DNA of 18,772 nucleotides from Tubulinosema ratisbonensis (GCA_004000155.1 RCSS01000091.1:1-18772), one strand, 5' to 3'. Positions 8,015 to 17,527 are shown, counted from the first letter of the stretch. Notes: a model not told the origin generated them from the letters alone. Numbers and translations are program-made.

Positions 8015-8349
8015 TAATTCTTATAAATTCTCGCAAAGGGATTCAAAAGTCTTTTAAAATATAACTTTTTTAAAAAGAATATTATTTGATTTATCTTAAA
8101 CACTAAGAGTATATTTTAACAAATATAACAATAATATTAGTAAATTAATCTTTTTTTGTTTAAAATGATTTCTTTATAAAATATCATTTAAAATTATCTT
8201 TTTTTTCAATTGGTTTTAAGATTTTGATTAATATTTATTTAATTCTTAAGATTGTTAAAAATATTTGATATTACTTTTAAAAATATGATTTAATGTAATT
8301 TTTTATGTAAATTTACTTTAAAAAAAAACTAAAGATATTTAATTTTTAA

Positions 8350-9051
8350 TTACATATGGTCTGATAAATAAATTATGGATGTACTTTTAGGAAGTAACTT
8401 ATTATTTTTATCTGCCCATGCCCCTCTCCCATTGAGAAAATCCAAGGCTTCTTCTATTTCTGGACTGTGTTTAAACTTAGGTTTATTATGATTGTTTGAT
8501 TGAATTATCTGATCATACAAGTATCCACTACTATCAGAATCATCCTCTTTTATGGGATTACTTTCTTTTAAAGGATCACTCTTTTGCAGAGAATTATTTG
8601 TAAAAGAATCATTATTTTCAAGAGAATCATCTGTAAATGGATCATTCTTTTTAGGAGAATCACTTATGAGAAAATTGGGCATTTCAACTTGTTTTTTCTT
8701 GCGATCCTCTCTAATCTTCTGATTCTTCATAAAAACTGATACTATCGTATCATCTGAACAAACTTCTGCTCCCGGCTCATAAAAATACTTAACCTCTTTC
8801 CTATTATCCTTGTCTTTCATCACAACATCATTCCTCCCAAACATCTTATAGAAATCAACTTGTGATCCTTTAAACCCAGAATCAAACATAACAAACAGGA
8901 TATAAATAAACAACACTATCCCAAAAGTAACCTTATTCCCAAAAAAATAAAATACAAGTAGAAGCGAGCCAATGCCAAGATAATTGTTAACCCAAAGCAA
9001 TGTTAGTAAAACTATAAAGATTATTATTCTGGTTATCTCATTAGATTTCAT
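8350..9051 (-). CDS. Uncharacterised multi-pass membrane protein with 11-residue repeats
   Basis: This 233-residue protein is not recognised. The N-terminus has two or three hydrophobic segments (about 8-21, 26-37 and 42-56: IIIFIVLLTLLW, SLLLVFYFF, FGIVLFIYILFVMF). A basic, soluble tail follows. Residues 136-168 are three tandem 11-mers: NDPFTDDSLEN, NDSFTNNSLQK, SDPLKESNPIK. The C-terminal EIEEALDFLNGRGAWADKNN looks ordered and might be the conserved part of a family. GGG at 9052-9054 means CCC immediately before the ATG on the coding strand, supporting this start. Composition is clearly less AT-rich than the flanking deserts, and the frame is intact. It lies 201 bp downstream of the ricin-B-like gene on the same strand. 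A tail facing the cytosol or an organelle cannot be decided from sequence. Confidence 0.85.
   Translation of the reverse strand: MKSNEITRIIIFIVLLTLLWVNNYLGIGSLLLVFYFFGNKVTFGIVLFIYILFVMFDSGFKGSQVDFYKMFGRNDVVMKDKDNRKEVKYFYEPGAEVCSDDTIVSVFMKNQKIREDRKKKQVEMPNFLISDSPKKNDPFTDDSLENNDSFTNNSLQKSDPLKESNPIKEDDSDSSGYLYDQIIQSNNHNKPKFKHSPEIEEALDFLNGRGAWADKNNKLLPKSTSIIYLSDHM
8548..8646 (-). repeat. Three 33-bp coding repeats (11 residues each)
   Basis: These bases encode residues 136-168 of the membrane protein. The first two units differ at only four residues at the protein level; the third is more diverged (SDPLKESNPIK). They are rich in Asp, Ser and Asn, typical of a fast-evolving surface or linker segment. 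Confidence 0.75.
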
Positions 9052-9054
9052 GGG
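9052..9054 (-). promoter_or_regulatory. CCC signal abutting the start of the membrane protein gene
   Basis: On the minus strand the sequence reads ACAACCCATG, with CCC touching the start codon. This matches the microsporidian CCC-like promoter pattern also seen before Sin3. Confidence 0.55.
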
Positions 9055-9252
9055 TTGTAAATTTTAGTTGTTTAAATATGTTAGATGGATTAGATTATTA
9101 TCATTTTGGTTGTTCTATTGTGAGTGTATTTGACTTTTGTTTTGAGAGGTTGTCAATCTTTTTTTTTTGTAAAATTTGATAATTAAAAATTAATTTTGAA
9201 TTTTGCAGATGATTAAATTAAATTTTTATAAGTTTACTTTAATAATTAAATA

Positions 9253-9858
9253 TTACTTAGCTAAGATGCTTGGCTTTGTATCATGGTAGGAATAACTGAA
9301 ATACTTTTTAGTTGAACCTGATTTAACTGATTTATCATCAATTTTGTTTTTAACAAAATAACCTATCAATTTATCACTTAACTTTCCTCTAGACACATCA
9401 TAACAGATTTCAATATCAAATACTTGTTCGGGAATATCTGCACAGCTTTTCAGGTTAAGATACTTTGTCTTGGGCTCTGCTTCTCCGCGTACCTCCAAAC
9501 ACTTCCCGCCATTTATTATCTTATACCCGAACTTATATTTCTTTGTCAACCACTTAAACTGTTCTACATTCTCTTCTTTTAACATTTCTTCGTCCAAGTC
9601 TTTCAGAATGACACTAGGATCGGATGGCTTGGCGTATAAAAAGTTATGGTTATGGAACATTATACCTAAAGAATCCCCTAGATCCTTTAGATAAACCATA
9701 TTTTCATCGTTACAAGAACGAACAGGCAAGAATTTCATCCTCACTTTTTCCTTTGTAACTGCATATAAGTATAGTTTCGGTTCATCCTGCATGGTAATAA
9801 TTACTTTCTTATCCCCAAAGAAGCAATTTACCATCATTAATACAATTATGATTATCAT
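9253..9858 (-). CDS. Secreted ricin-B-lectin-like (beta-trefoil) protein
   Basis: This 201-residue protein begins with a hydrophobic signal peptide (MIIIIVLMMVNCFFG), so it should be exported to the spore wall, parasite surface or host. Residues 112-150 fit one ricin-B-type subdomain: YKIINGGKCLEVRGE, then KYLNLKSC, then EQVFDIE, where Q-x-F replaces the usual Q-x-W. Cys120 and Cys139 are placed for the typical disulphide. An earlier weaker unit may be at about 31-75 (LYAVTKEKVRMKFLPVRSC). Microsporidia have families of ricin-B-lectin-like secreted proteins implicated in host adhesion. This has no toxin catalytic chain. AACCAAACATG precedes the start, a weaker C-rich signal. Sugar binding cannot be confirmed, since binding residues are poorly conserved. 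It is the first of two same-strand genes. Confidence 0.7.
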   Translation of the reverse strand: MIIIIVLMMVNCFFGDKKVIITMQDEPKLYLYAVTKEKVRMKFLPVRSCNDENMVYLKDLGDSLGIMFHNHNFLYAKPSDPSVILKDLDEEMLKEENVEQFKWLTKKYKFGYKIINGGKCLEVRGEAEPKTKYLNLKSCADIPEQVFDIEICYDVSRGKLSDKLIGYFVKNKIDDKSVKSGSTKKYFSYSYHDTKPSILAK

Positions 9859-12681
9859 GTTTGGTTTGATAAATTATCTTTTAAAAAATAGTTGTTCTGG
9901 TTTGGTTTTAAAAATAGCTAATATTAATTAGATACACCATTTTTAATACTAAATTGTTTTGAGATGTTTTTTGTCTTTGATTGGAAGAATTTAAAAAAGA
10001 AGGTTTTATTAATAAAATGTTAAACAATGTAAGTAAATTAATTGTTTTTTAAAGTTGAATTTTATTTCTTAAAGAAAAAATAGCCCAGTAATAAAAAATA
10101 ACTTTAATTTGTTCAATATTGTTGTAATTGAGTAAAATAATAATTATTATAACCTTTCAAAAAAATTGTTTTGAATATGAAATTGAAGTATCTTTGAGTA
10201 ATAAAAACAAATTAGAAGAAATAACAATTAAAATAAATGTATAAGGTAAATTTTTGCATGATTTACTTTAAAATGAGAAATATCTCATTGAATTGAAACA
10301 ATATTTTTTTAAGGAAAATTTACATAATAATTTTATAAATTTTTAAATATCTTACTGGAATAAATAATTTGAAACCAATAAAAATATTTGTATTATAATA
10401 CATAAAATATTAAATCATTGTTTTTTCTTCGTTAACTTTTTTATCTTCCTGTTTATTTTTTAAAGAATTATTTTGATAGGATAATCTAATTATTTTTTCA
10501 ACAAACATGATAAATTCTTATAAAACATTGTTTTTTTAGATAAAATTATAAAACAAATCAGAAATGATTTCTTGAAAAGTAATTAAGTGTAATAATTCAT
10601 AAAGACTGAACTCTTATAACAAATATTTTTTTTAAATGTTTGTGTACTGATCACGAGGGACAGTTTTGTTTATTTAATGATTAAGGTAAAGGAATTTTAA
10701 AGTTTGTACTTTATAAGTATTTTAATATTTGTTTCTCATTTTCTGTTTATGATGAATTCTTGGGGTAAAAATTGAATTTAGATAAAAAATTGATTAAATT
10801 AAATCTAAGGTTTAAAATTTTTTCAAGATATTACAGTTTGGTTAAAAAATACAGTTTTGTCTTTTCAAATCATTTAGATACCAGTTTTTTGATTGACTAG
10901 GAAATCTTTTTCTAATAATAAAACAAAATTTTAGTAATCTAAAAATTTAGATATACAAAAAATTTTAACATGTGATAAATTTCTTTGTATAAAAACTGCA
11001 ATATAAGATGGGGTTGTGCTATTAATTGAATGACGATAGCTGAGTCACTGTGTGTAAGGCTACTAACATTGATAAACATATCTAATTCTAATGAAACATA
11101 TTTTTCCATATGTTTCTTTTTAATATTTAGCTTATATAACCTTATTTGGAGTATTGTATAGCTCTTAGTATGGATTTTCCATTCTTTATCAACACTAGTA
11201 AATTCTAAAATGGTTATAAGTTTGTATTATAAATACTCTATTTTAGGTATAGATTGAGTGATTACTTCCATATGATTTTGATTATAAAATATGATTTTAG
11301 GATAAAAATAGATTTACTTGCGGTAATATAACAGCAGACATTAAAAATATAACAAAAGGAAATAGAACTATTTAACAAAACATAATATTTTATTATGTTT
11401 ATTCCATAACATTATATAAGAAAAAAGGGAAATTCTTAAAACAGATATTTTTTGCGTAAATTTTGACAACCTTGCTAAATTAGCATCTCTTTATATAAAC
11501 ACGAAGTTACCATAATATAGATATAAATTAAATGAAAGTATTGTATATTTTTTTGTAATAACAACAGTTATACATTAATTACAAAAATAAATTAAGAATG
11601 GATGCAATATCACCTTCTTGTCTGACTTTATACAAATCAAATAATGATAATTTAAAATTTACAAATTACCATACTTGAGAATGCAGAAAAATAAATATTA
11701 TGATACATTAGAAAATGTGGAAAAAACTTTTTTTAAAAAATTTTTATGAAATGCTTACCTGGGTATTTAAATCAAGAAAAATCAAATCAGCAGAAAAGAG
11801 CAAAAATATGAAAAAGATTTTATTTAGAAACCATAGTTTATAGCTAAATAATGTTGAAATTACCTTGTTTAGTGCCATTTTAATTTCTTTGAAAGATTTT
11901 TTCATTAATTATCTCCTTACAACAAAAGATCAAGATAGTATTTGTACAAATTTATTTTTAAAACATCCTACCCCAAATTTTAATTATTAGTGTTTTTAAT
12001 CAATTATTCAAATCTTTTATTTGCATACATTTGTTAGACATGTCAGCATGTAAGGCTTTTGCGTTAGTAAAATAGTAAAAGAAAAATTTGATCAACTGTC
12101 TCGATTTTTCAAATTTGACCAATGTAATTTTTACTTAATTTATATTCGTTGCCCATGCTACTTTAGTAAAAATATGTAAAAAACTTGGCTAATGTAACCG
12201 CTTCTACTAAAACATACCTATAAAAAAATTCTAAGTATTTTATTATCTGAGTTAATTTTACAATTTAAAATGAATTCTTGTATCATATTTAAAATAAATA
12301 AAATACAGTTCGTAAAACGGGAAATAATTCTTATTGATTGAAAAAATATTCAATAATTGTTTAAAAATACACCCCCAAAAAAGTATATAACTATAAGAGA
12401 AGAGCTATTGCAATAAATTTATTTTTTTTTAATTTTATTAAATACAAAAAAAAGCAAATATTTCTTAAAATTTTGAGAAAGTAGAAAAAAAAATGTCAAT
12501 TAAAGAATTCATAGTAAATTAAAGCCCAGAATATTTTTTTGGTATATAATATAAAATTTTTTAATTATTCTGGTAGATTAAAAAACATATTAGTTTTTGG
12601 ATTTTTTTTATTTTTAATTACTAGAAATTGCTTAGATAATCAAAAATTTTTTGTATGGAAATTTTTGATCTTGTTTAATAC
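9859..12681. other. 2.8-kb gene desert, one long stop-free frame and traces of decay
   Basis: No intact gene is seen. A 95-codon stop-free minus frame (10939-11226) is listed separately. On the plus strand, 11962-12237 has coding-like runs in one frame (FICIHLLDMSACKAFALVK; then NLINCLDFSNLTNVIFT; then FIFVAHATLVKICKKLG) broken by about eight stops. Another short run is DIFCVNFDNLAKLASLYIN, near 11450-11505. A 53-codon minus frame at 11744-11905 is rejected below. A small hairpin with 9-bp arms lies near 11094-11117. The rest is AT-rich and featureless to me. Confidence 0.4.
10939..11226 (-). pseudogene. 95-codon stop-free frame without a start at its head, possible gene remnant
   Basis: On the minus strand the frame is open for 95 codons between TAA 11229-11227 and TAG 10941-10939. 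Its first ATG is at residue 40, so a 56-residue product is the most that could start normally. Upstream of the in-frame TAA the same frame continues to an ATG at 11271 (MEVITQSIPKIEYL). Segments such as FTSVDKEWKIHTKSYTILQI and SLTHSDSAIVIQLIAQPHL contain Trp, His, Asp, Ser and Gln, unlike random AT-rich translation, and the local DNA is less AT-rich. The helical, leucine-spaced look resembles HEAT/ARM repeats, but this is only an impression. A single stop separates the two parts, so it may be a recent pseudogene or a sequencing artefact. Confidence 0.35.
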
Positions 12682-12711
12682 CATTAATCTAAATTTTTGA
12701 AACAAAACTAG

Positions 12712-12850
12712 AGTAAACTCTTAATTTTGGGGACATAAAAATTTGGAGGGAATTTTGCCTTTTTGTTCTAAAATTCTTTATATGGTAAATTAAAAATTTT
12801 ATTATTTTTAAATTTTATATCAATAATATTTGAATAAATTTTAATTGATT
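12712..12850 (+). repeat. Left terminal inverted repeat of the Merlin element
   Basis: It pairs with 13740-13874. Matching blocks are TAAACT, GGAGGGAA, TTCTTTATAT and the inner AATAAATTTTAATTGATT, with a net difference of about four bases in length. Divergence between the arms shows that the element is old. Confidence 0.75.
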
Positions 12851-12946
12851 CAATAAATCACAATGTAATTAAAAAACTTTTAAAGAACTTTACAAACCTT
12901 TTAAACTAAAATAATAATAAAAGAAGAACAAGTAAAGTAATATTTT

Positions 12947-13607
12947 GATTTTGGAGTAGCCAAAGAAGATTGTATGCATTATGGAGGTAAAGTATCGTAT
13001 AAAAAATTATATTTTATAAGTTTGATGGTAGATATAATAAATGCTATCGTAAAAAAATATTTTTAAAGGGGAGTTTGTTATCACAAATATAATTGAAATA
13101 CTCAAATTTTTGTTTTACTTTGCAGTTGATATCAATCCTCAAGCTATTGTTGAACTTTTTTGGATAAACGAGAAAAAAACATTTAAATTTGTTAAAAATA
13201 TTCTAAAACAGATTCTAAATTATGAGGCTTTAATATCTATCCTTATTGGAAATAACGAATCTATTGTGCAAATAGATAAGATGCATTTGGGCAAGAGAAA
13301 ATTTTAAAACGAGAGAGCTTTTAATTTAAAAATTGCATTCTAAGGGATTTATACGTTTTTTAAAAGATTTTTTATGAAATTAGTGGGAGGAAAAACCATA
13401 GAAGTCTCGGTAGCTAAGATACTAAAACATACTAAGCCATGCACAACAATTTTTTTGACCAATAATCCTCATATATTTTATCTTTTAGAAACAATACCCA
13501 GTATTATCATAGTTACGTCAACCATCAAATTAATTTTATGAAACCAATTTCCAATACAAATACTCAAATAATTAAATCACTTTGGCCGATTTAAACGATT
13601 TAAGAGA
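12947..13607 (+). pseudogene. Merlin/IS1595 (ISXO2-like) transposase, frameshifted and catalytically dead
   Basis: Pieces of one transposase follow in the right order across several frames. Near 12947-12990, DCMHYGGKVSYK is a worn zinc-binding C-x-x-C block. At 13021-13080, FDGRYNKCYRKKIFLKGSLL fits the next block. Frame 13080-13307 holds the helical region and VQIDKMHLGKRKF, the hallmark around the first catalytic Asp (13275-13277), then a stop. At 13344-13541, KPCTTIFLTNN aligns with the G-T-x-I-x-S/T-D block but has Asn for the second Asp. At 13553-13585, NTNTQIIKSLW aligns with H-T-N-x-I-E-x-x-W with Lys for the catalytic Glu. Two of three catalytic residues are gone. Only 13110-13307 forms a 65-codon frame with a start; it is a fragment, not a gene. 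Confidence 0.8.
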
Positions 13608-13739
13608 AGAAATTGTATTTAAAACAATTTAAAATGATTTTTTTCATCAATGAATTCAAAATTAAAAAATGATTCGTTGTGAAAACAAATCAAAGGGTGA
13701 CCTGCTCGAACATTTAATAAATTTGATATTAAATTAAAT

Positions 13740-13874
13740 AATCAATTAAAATTTATTTAAATATTATTAATACAAAAGTTAAAAAATTTTTTTAATTAGC
13801 TATATAAAGAAATTAAGTTCAAAAAAGCAATGTTCCCTCCGAATTTCCCTGTTCTCAAAAAATGAAAGTTTACC
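13740..13874 (-). repeat. Right terminal inverted repeat of the Merlin element
   Basis: Reverse complement of the left repeat at 12712-12850, with CCCTCC at 13835-13840 answering GGAGGG at 12745-12750. Its inner end begins AATCAATTAAAATTTATT at 13740. Confidence 0.75.
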
Positions 13875-14098
13875 CTAAAACTATTAAAAAATTTATCAAG
13901 AATGTATTTTTCCTTAAAAATTAAGAATCCAAAAACCTTTAATAAATCCATGTTCAACTTTTAATTCAATCAAAATTACTTTCTAAAAAAGCATTAATTG
14001 GCTAAAAACAGAAATAGTTTAATTTCATCGAAAAATTTTTAAAAATTTTCATTTATAAAAAATAAAAAAAAATTCTATTTAAGAAATAAAAATTAATA

Positions 14099-14102
14099 CC
14101 CC
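14099..14102 (+). promoter_or_regulatory. CCCC signal upstream of the 549-residue gene
   Basis: CCCC lies nine bases before the ATG at 14112, within the window reported for microsporidian CCC-like motifs. It supports this start and suggests that the gene is transcribed. Confidence 0.5.
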
Positions 14103-14111
14103 TATTTTAGG

Positions 14112-15761
14112 ATGTTTATTGAATTGTTTGCTTTGTTCAATATTCACAAGTACACCTGCATTGGTGCTGTTCAGTATGTTTCAAATAATTTTCTATGCGA
14201 TTCATTACAAACAGAAGCAGAATATTATTCTATAAAGAATAAATTCATTTCAAACATATCAAGTGATACAAATAGGATTCTGCTTGATTCTAATTTAAAT
14301 ACTATACCTTCATATCTGCATTCTGGAACATTTTTTTTTGACACGTGTTCAAAAATTTTATTTATTCCTTTTATGCAAATAAAGATTGTGGAAAGAGTCG
14401 GCTTCTTTAAAAACAATTTTAGATATGAAAATATTTTTATTTTAGTTTTTTATGACAGAATAAATGTTTATAGCAAGGAATTCGATGGTTTTATTCCATT
14501 AATAGAATTGAAATTAGACATAAAGGTTTATGATACAAAAAATAGTGAAGATGTTTTAAAAGGTGTTTCTAATGAATTAGATAACATAATTAATATTGAT
14601 CTGATAAAATGTCTTACTATTCAATTTGAATCAGAAGAAATCGACATAATTTTATATAAAATTTTAACATTGATACTTTTTAATTCGGAAAGGTGTAAAG
14701 TATCTTTTATAAACGTTCCTTCTTTTTTCTTAGAATTAACTTTTTTAAAAGGATTACGACAAGATTCTGATAGTTTTATAAGTATTTTCTACGAAAAAAT
14801 AACAGAAATTCATATAAATGCTTCTGAACTTATTAAATTAACAAATCAAACATTAACAGATCTGAAATCATTAGCTCATCTAAAAATATTTATTGACAAT
14901 CCTGACATTTTTCTTCATACTTTAAGTTTAGTTTTTAATTCTAAAAAAATTAAAATCTTAGAACTTGTTTTGAAAGAAGATGATACAACAATCTTTTTTA
15001 TGCATTTAATTAACTTTTTTTTTACGTACGTACATAATGTTAATAATTTTCATGCTAATTTTGATTTATTTATGATTGGTTCTGGTACCCTTCCCAAAAT
15101 TAATGATTCAAAACAAATTAATGATTTGTTAATTATTGATATGATTAACGAAGAAATAAAATTTAAAGCTGTTTGTAACACTTTTGATTCAACTTTTCTC
15201 TCATTAACTTGCTTTAAGAACATCTTAGATCTTACAGATTTGATTAATTTAGAAGTAAATTTTCTTGTTTTTTACGATGAAAAATTTAACATCAGTTATA
15301 AATCTTCTTTTATAAATTGGTACGAAATAATAAATAAGAAATCAAGTGAATCTGAAGGAAATCTTTTAGATATCTCAGGGTCAAATTCTTCAAAAGAGGT
15401 TATATTTAAATCTTCATATAAAATATACAGAACTTTTTATGATTTTCCTGAGAATATTCCAAGTAAGCATCAAATCAATAAATTTATCTGGAAACCTTCT
15501 AATGTAAATCAAGAAGACATCAAAGAAGTTTTTGATATATTGCTTANGTTGCCTAATCCTCCTGTTCTAGAAATATTAGTTGATAAATCATTTAATGTTA
15601 CTAAAAATTTTGACGAATATCAATTCACACAAATTCCGAATTCAACTGCTTATGAGGATAAAGAAGAATATTTTGTTACTTTTGACCATAGAAAACAGGA
15701 TGCGATTGTTTTTTATCAAACCTTGAGATTAACTATTATTTACAAACCGGGTACTGAATAA
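14112..15761 (+). CDS. Uncharacterised 549-residue Leu/Ile-rich protein (degenerate LRR-like)
   Basis: I do not recognise a named family. The protein is soluble-looking and rich in Leu, Ile, Phe and Asn. Residues about 165-300 show strand-like segments at LRR-like spacing: IDLIKCLTIQFES, LILFNSERCKVSFINVP, ITEIHINASELIKL, LKSLAHLKIFIDN, KKIKILELVLKED. Later segments (DLTDLINLEVNFLVFYD, PPVLEILVDKSFNV) continue this. That suggests a divergent leucine-rich repeat protein, a class expanded in many microsporidia. The first 20 residues (MFIELFALFNIHKYTCIGAV) are weakly hydrophobic and might be a signal peptide, but this is doubtful. N at 15547 makes residue 479 an ANG codon (Lys, Arg, Thr or Met), so it does not threaten the frame. 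The gene has a CCCC start signal. It may be truncated: a coding-like tail follows in another frame to 15967. The dead Merlin element lies just upstream. Confidence 0.75.
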   Translation: MFIELFALFNIHKYTCIGAVQYVSNNFLCDSLQTEAEYYSIKNKFISNISSDTNRILLDSNLNTIPSYLHSGTFFFDTCSKILFIPFMQIKIVERVGFFKNNFRYENIFILVFYDRINVYSKEFDGFIPLIELKLDIKVYDTKNSEDVLKGVSNELDNIINIDLIKCLTIQFESEEIDIILYKILTLILFNSERCKVSFINVPSFFLELTFLKGLRQDSDSFISIFYEKITEIHINASELIKLTNQTLTDLKSLAHLKIFIDNPDIFLHTLSLVFNSKKIKILELVLKEDDTTIFFMHLINFFFTYVHNVNNFHANFDLFMIGSGTLPKINDSKQINDLLIIDMINEEIKFKAVCNTFDSTFLSLTCFKNILDLTDLINLEVNFLVFYDEKFNISYKSSFINWYEIINKKSSESEGNLLDISGSNSSKEVIFKSSYKIYRTFYDFPENIPSKHQINKFIWKPSNVNQEDIKEVFDILLXLPNPPVLEILVDKSFNVTKNFDEYQFTQIPNSTAYEDKEEYFVTFDHRKQDAIVFYQTLRLTIIYKPGTE

Positions 15762-15772
15762 AAAAAATCTGA

Positions 15773-15967
15773 ATTGGTTTAAATAAATTTCCTTTAAAAA
15801 NTCTTGATATTGTAATAAAAACAAAGTATTTTTTATCTTTAAAGTTTAATAATTTAAAAGAAAAATTGATTGTAAATATTTATAAATCTTTTTATAATAA
15901 AAAGCTTTTTGTTGAATATTTTGAATGTTTCTTTTTTTGTAGGTTTAAGAACAACAAGGAAAAATAA
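15773..15967 (+). pseudogene. 64-codon frame after the 549-residue gene, possible frameshifted C-terminus
   Basis: Starting 11 bases after the stop of the upstream gene, and in a different frame, 64 codons are open from 15773 to TAA 15965-15967. There is no ATG near the head. It reads NKFPLK, an uncertain residue (N at 15801), then LDIVIKTKYFLSLKFNNLKE and VNIYKSFYNKKLFVEYFE. The leucine spacing resembles the gene before it. Either the annotated stop reflects a sequencing error or recent frameshift, or this is a chance open frame. Confidence 0.4.
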
Positions 15968-17527
15968 TCATAAATAAAATTTGTTAATGTTTTTTATTTC
16001 AATTTTTTGTGTTGTTTTTTTTTACATTTTTCTTTTCTAGACGGTAGTAAAATTAAAGTGTTTCCGAGAAAACTCTTAAACTTCACTTATTTATTAAAAA
16101 GATAGCTTAATTGCAATAATTATTGAGTAAACTGTATCAAACAAAATATCTATTTCTTTAATTTTTCTTTGATAAGTGATTTTAGTCCAAATTTTGAAAA
16201 AAGTGATGTTAGGCATTTTTCTATAAGTAATCATTCATAAATTTATCATCAAAAAAAGATAAAATTATCTTTGATCTTTAAAAAAGAAATTTTATATCAA
16301 ACAATCAAGCAATGTCATTCAAAAAATTATTTTAATGCAAGAACTATACTTCTTCAAGAAAAAAATATACAATTCTAAAAATTCTTTAATTTAATGATTA
16401 ATAATTGTTTTTACAATCTCAAAGTAAGGATTAATAAGTAATGTAACATAATTAATAACCAAAAATACACATGTGTCTTAATAAAATCATTTAAACAGAA
16501 TAATGTTTTAATAGAGTTATATATAAAAAATATTAAACAAAAGTATTTTTTAAATTATATTGTTTTTGTTATCAAGAATAAAAAAATCCATCAGAAAAAC
16601 ATTCCTTCTATATTTAATATAGGTCATTTATTAAAAAAAACATAAGATAAATAACTTTCTATACGAGAGGTTATAACTTATATGCATTACAAGCCCTGGA
16701 TTAGCCAAATTAACTTTATGCACTTTATTAACTACATAAGTCCACATTATCTATAACTTTGGTTACAAATCAAATTATATATTCTCTTTAGTTATACAAA
16801 AAACTAATGAGAAAAGAGAAAAATCATTCTTTTTTAAAATTACTTGAGAAATATTATAATCTACATATTTTTATTATAGTTAATTTTCTCTCGGGCATTA
16901 CAATTAGACTAAAAATATAATTTTAATCCAATACTAACGATTAAAATAAATAAAATATGGAATTAAAAAGGGTTTAAATTAACTAAATGATTTTTTATAT
17001 GTAAAATTCTTTCTTGATATCGCTTACTTTATTTTAAACTATAAAACTAAATTTCAATATTTTGAAAATAAATAGAATAAGAGGTATACTGAATTTTATT
17101 TTGTTCATGTAAATGCTCAGTTAGAGTGTAGCTTTAGAAACAAACTTATTTAAGCAAGAATAAAAAATATAGTTCTTTTCTAGATGAATTTAAATTTTAG
17201 CTGATATTTTTTAATTTATTATTGGCATATCAGAATGTTTACTGATCCAGTATCAGATGTGCAAGGTTAAAGGATTTCAAATTAGTAAAGTTTTTTTCTT
17301 TTATTAATCAATAGAGTCAAATTTAAATTATCTTAAAAAAATATAAACAGTAAGATTAATCTTTGCCCCAATGTATGTTATAAATATAGCAATTATTTTT
17401 AAAATTAAGACAATATAATAGGTCTTTCTAAAATATTCCTGATATAATTGCATTGTAATACAAAGTTGAGGGAAACTCGGCAAGTATTTTCTGACCCTTA
17501 TAATCAAATTTACGGACGGTTTAAACG

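Larger units (their letters stand above)
6364..8349. other. Gene desert with coding-like relics on the plus strand
   Basis: No intact gene is seen. Three things stand out. At about 6652-6930 one plus frame has a single stop (TAG near 6790) in about 94 codons; it includes SFRWAF, YKGLAKNFCMNLLSL and SLIEILNLETIKV. Another frame offers SIIARSIIDRNIKL and VCLQYLTGDV after an apparent shift near 6763. At 7562-8086 one frame has only six stops in 175 codons, where about 17 are expected at this base composition. Less AT-rich islands occur near 6635, 6905-6955 and 7490-7550. The remainder is plain AT-rich DNA. I take this as eroded protein-coding sequence; the original family is not recognised. Confidence 0.4.
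12682..13904 (+). mobile_element. Dead Merlin/IS1595-type DNA transposon with long terminal inverted repeats
   Basis: Two long inverted repeats flank a broken transposase. The well-matched core is 12712-12850 against 13740-13874 in reverse complement; weaker matching continues outward to about 12682 and 13904. This gives an element of about 1.2 kb, a normal size for Merlin elements. Conserved blocks include TAAACT at both outer parts, GGAGGG at 12745-12750 and 13835-13840, and AATAAATTTTAATTGATT at the inner ends. I could not settle the exact tips or a target-site duplication. Patchy similarity may extend further, to about 12594 and 13937 (TTTTTGG). The element ends about 200 bp before the next gene. 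Confidence 0.8.

Noticed and set aside
9470..9694. 74-codon plus-strand frame inside the ricin-B-like gene
   Set aside because: Antisense shadow; the minus frame has a signal peptide and the ricin-B motif block.
10152..10700. Plus-frame translation that looked protein-like
   Set aside because: Stop frequency (about 15 in 183 codons) is what random AT-rich DNA gives, so there is no real support for coding.
11744..11905. 53-codon minus frame with an AAGGAG stretch before its ATG and CAGGTAAGC near its end
   Set aside because: The bacterial-type ribosome site has no meaning in this eukaryotic context, frames of this length are expected by chance in 9 kb of desert, and no convincing acceptor follows the splice-like site.
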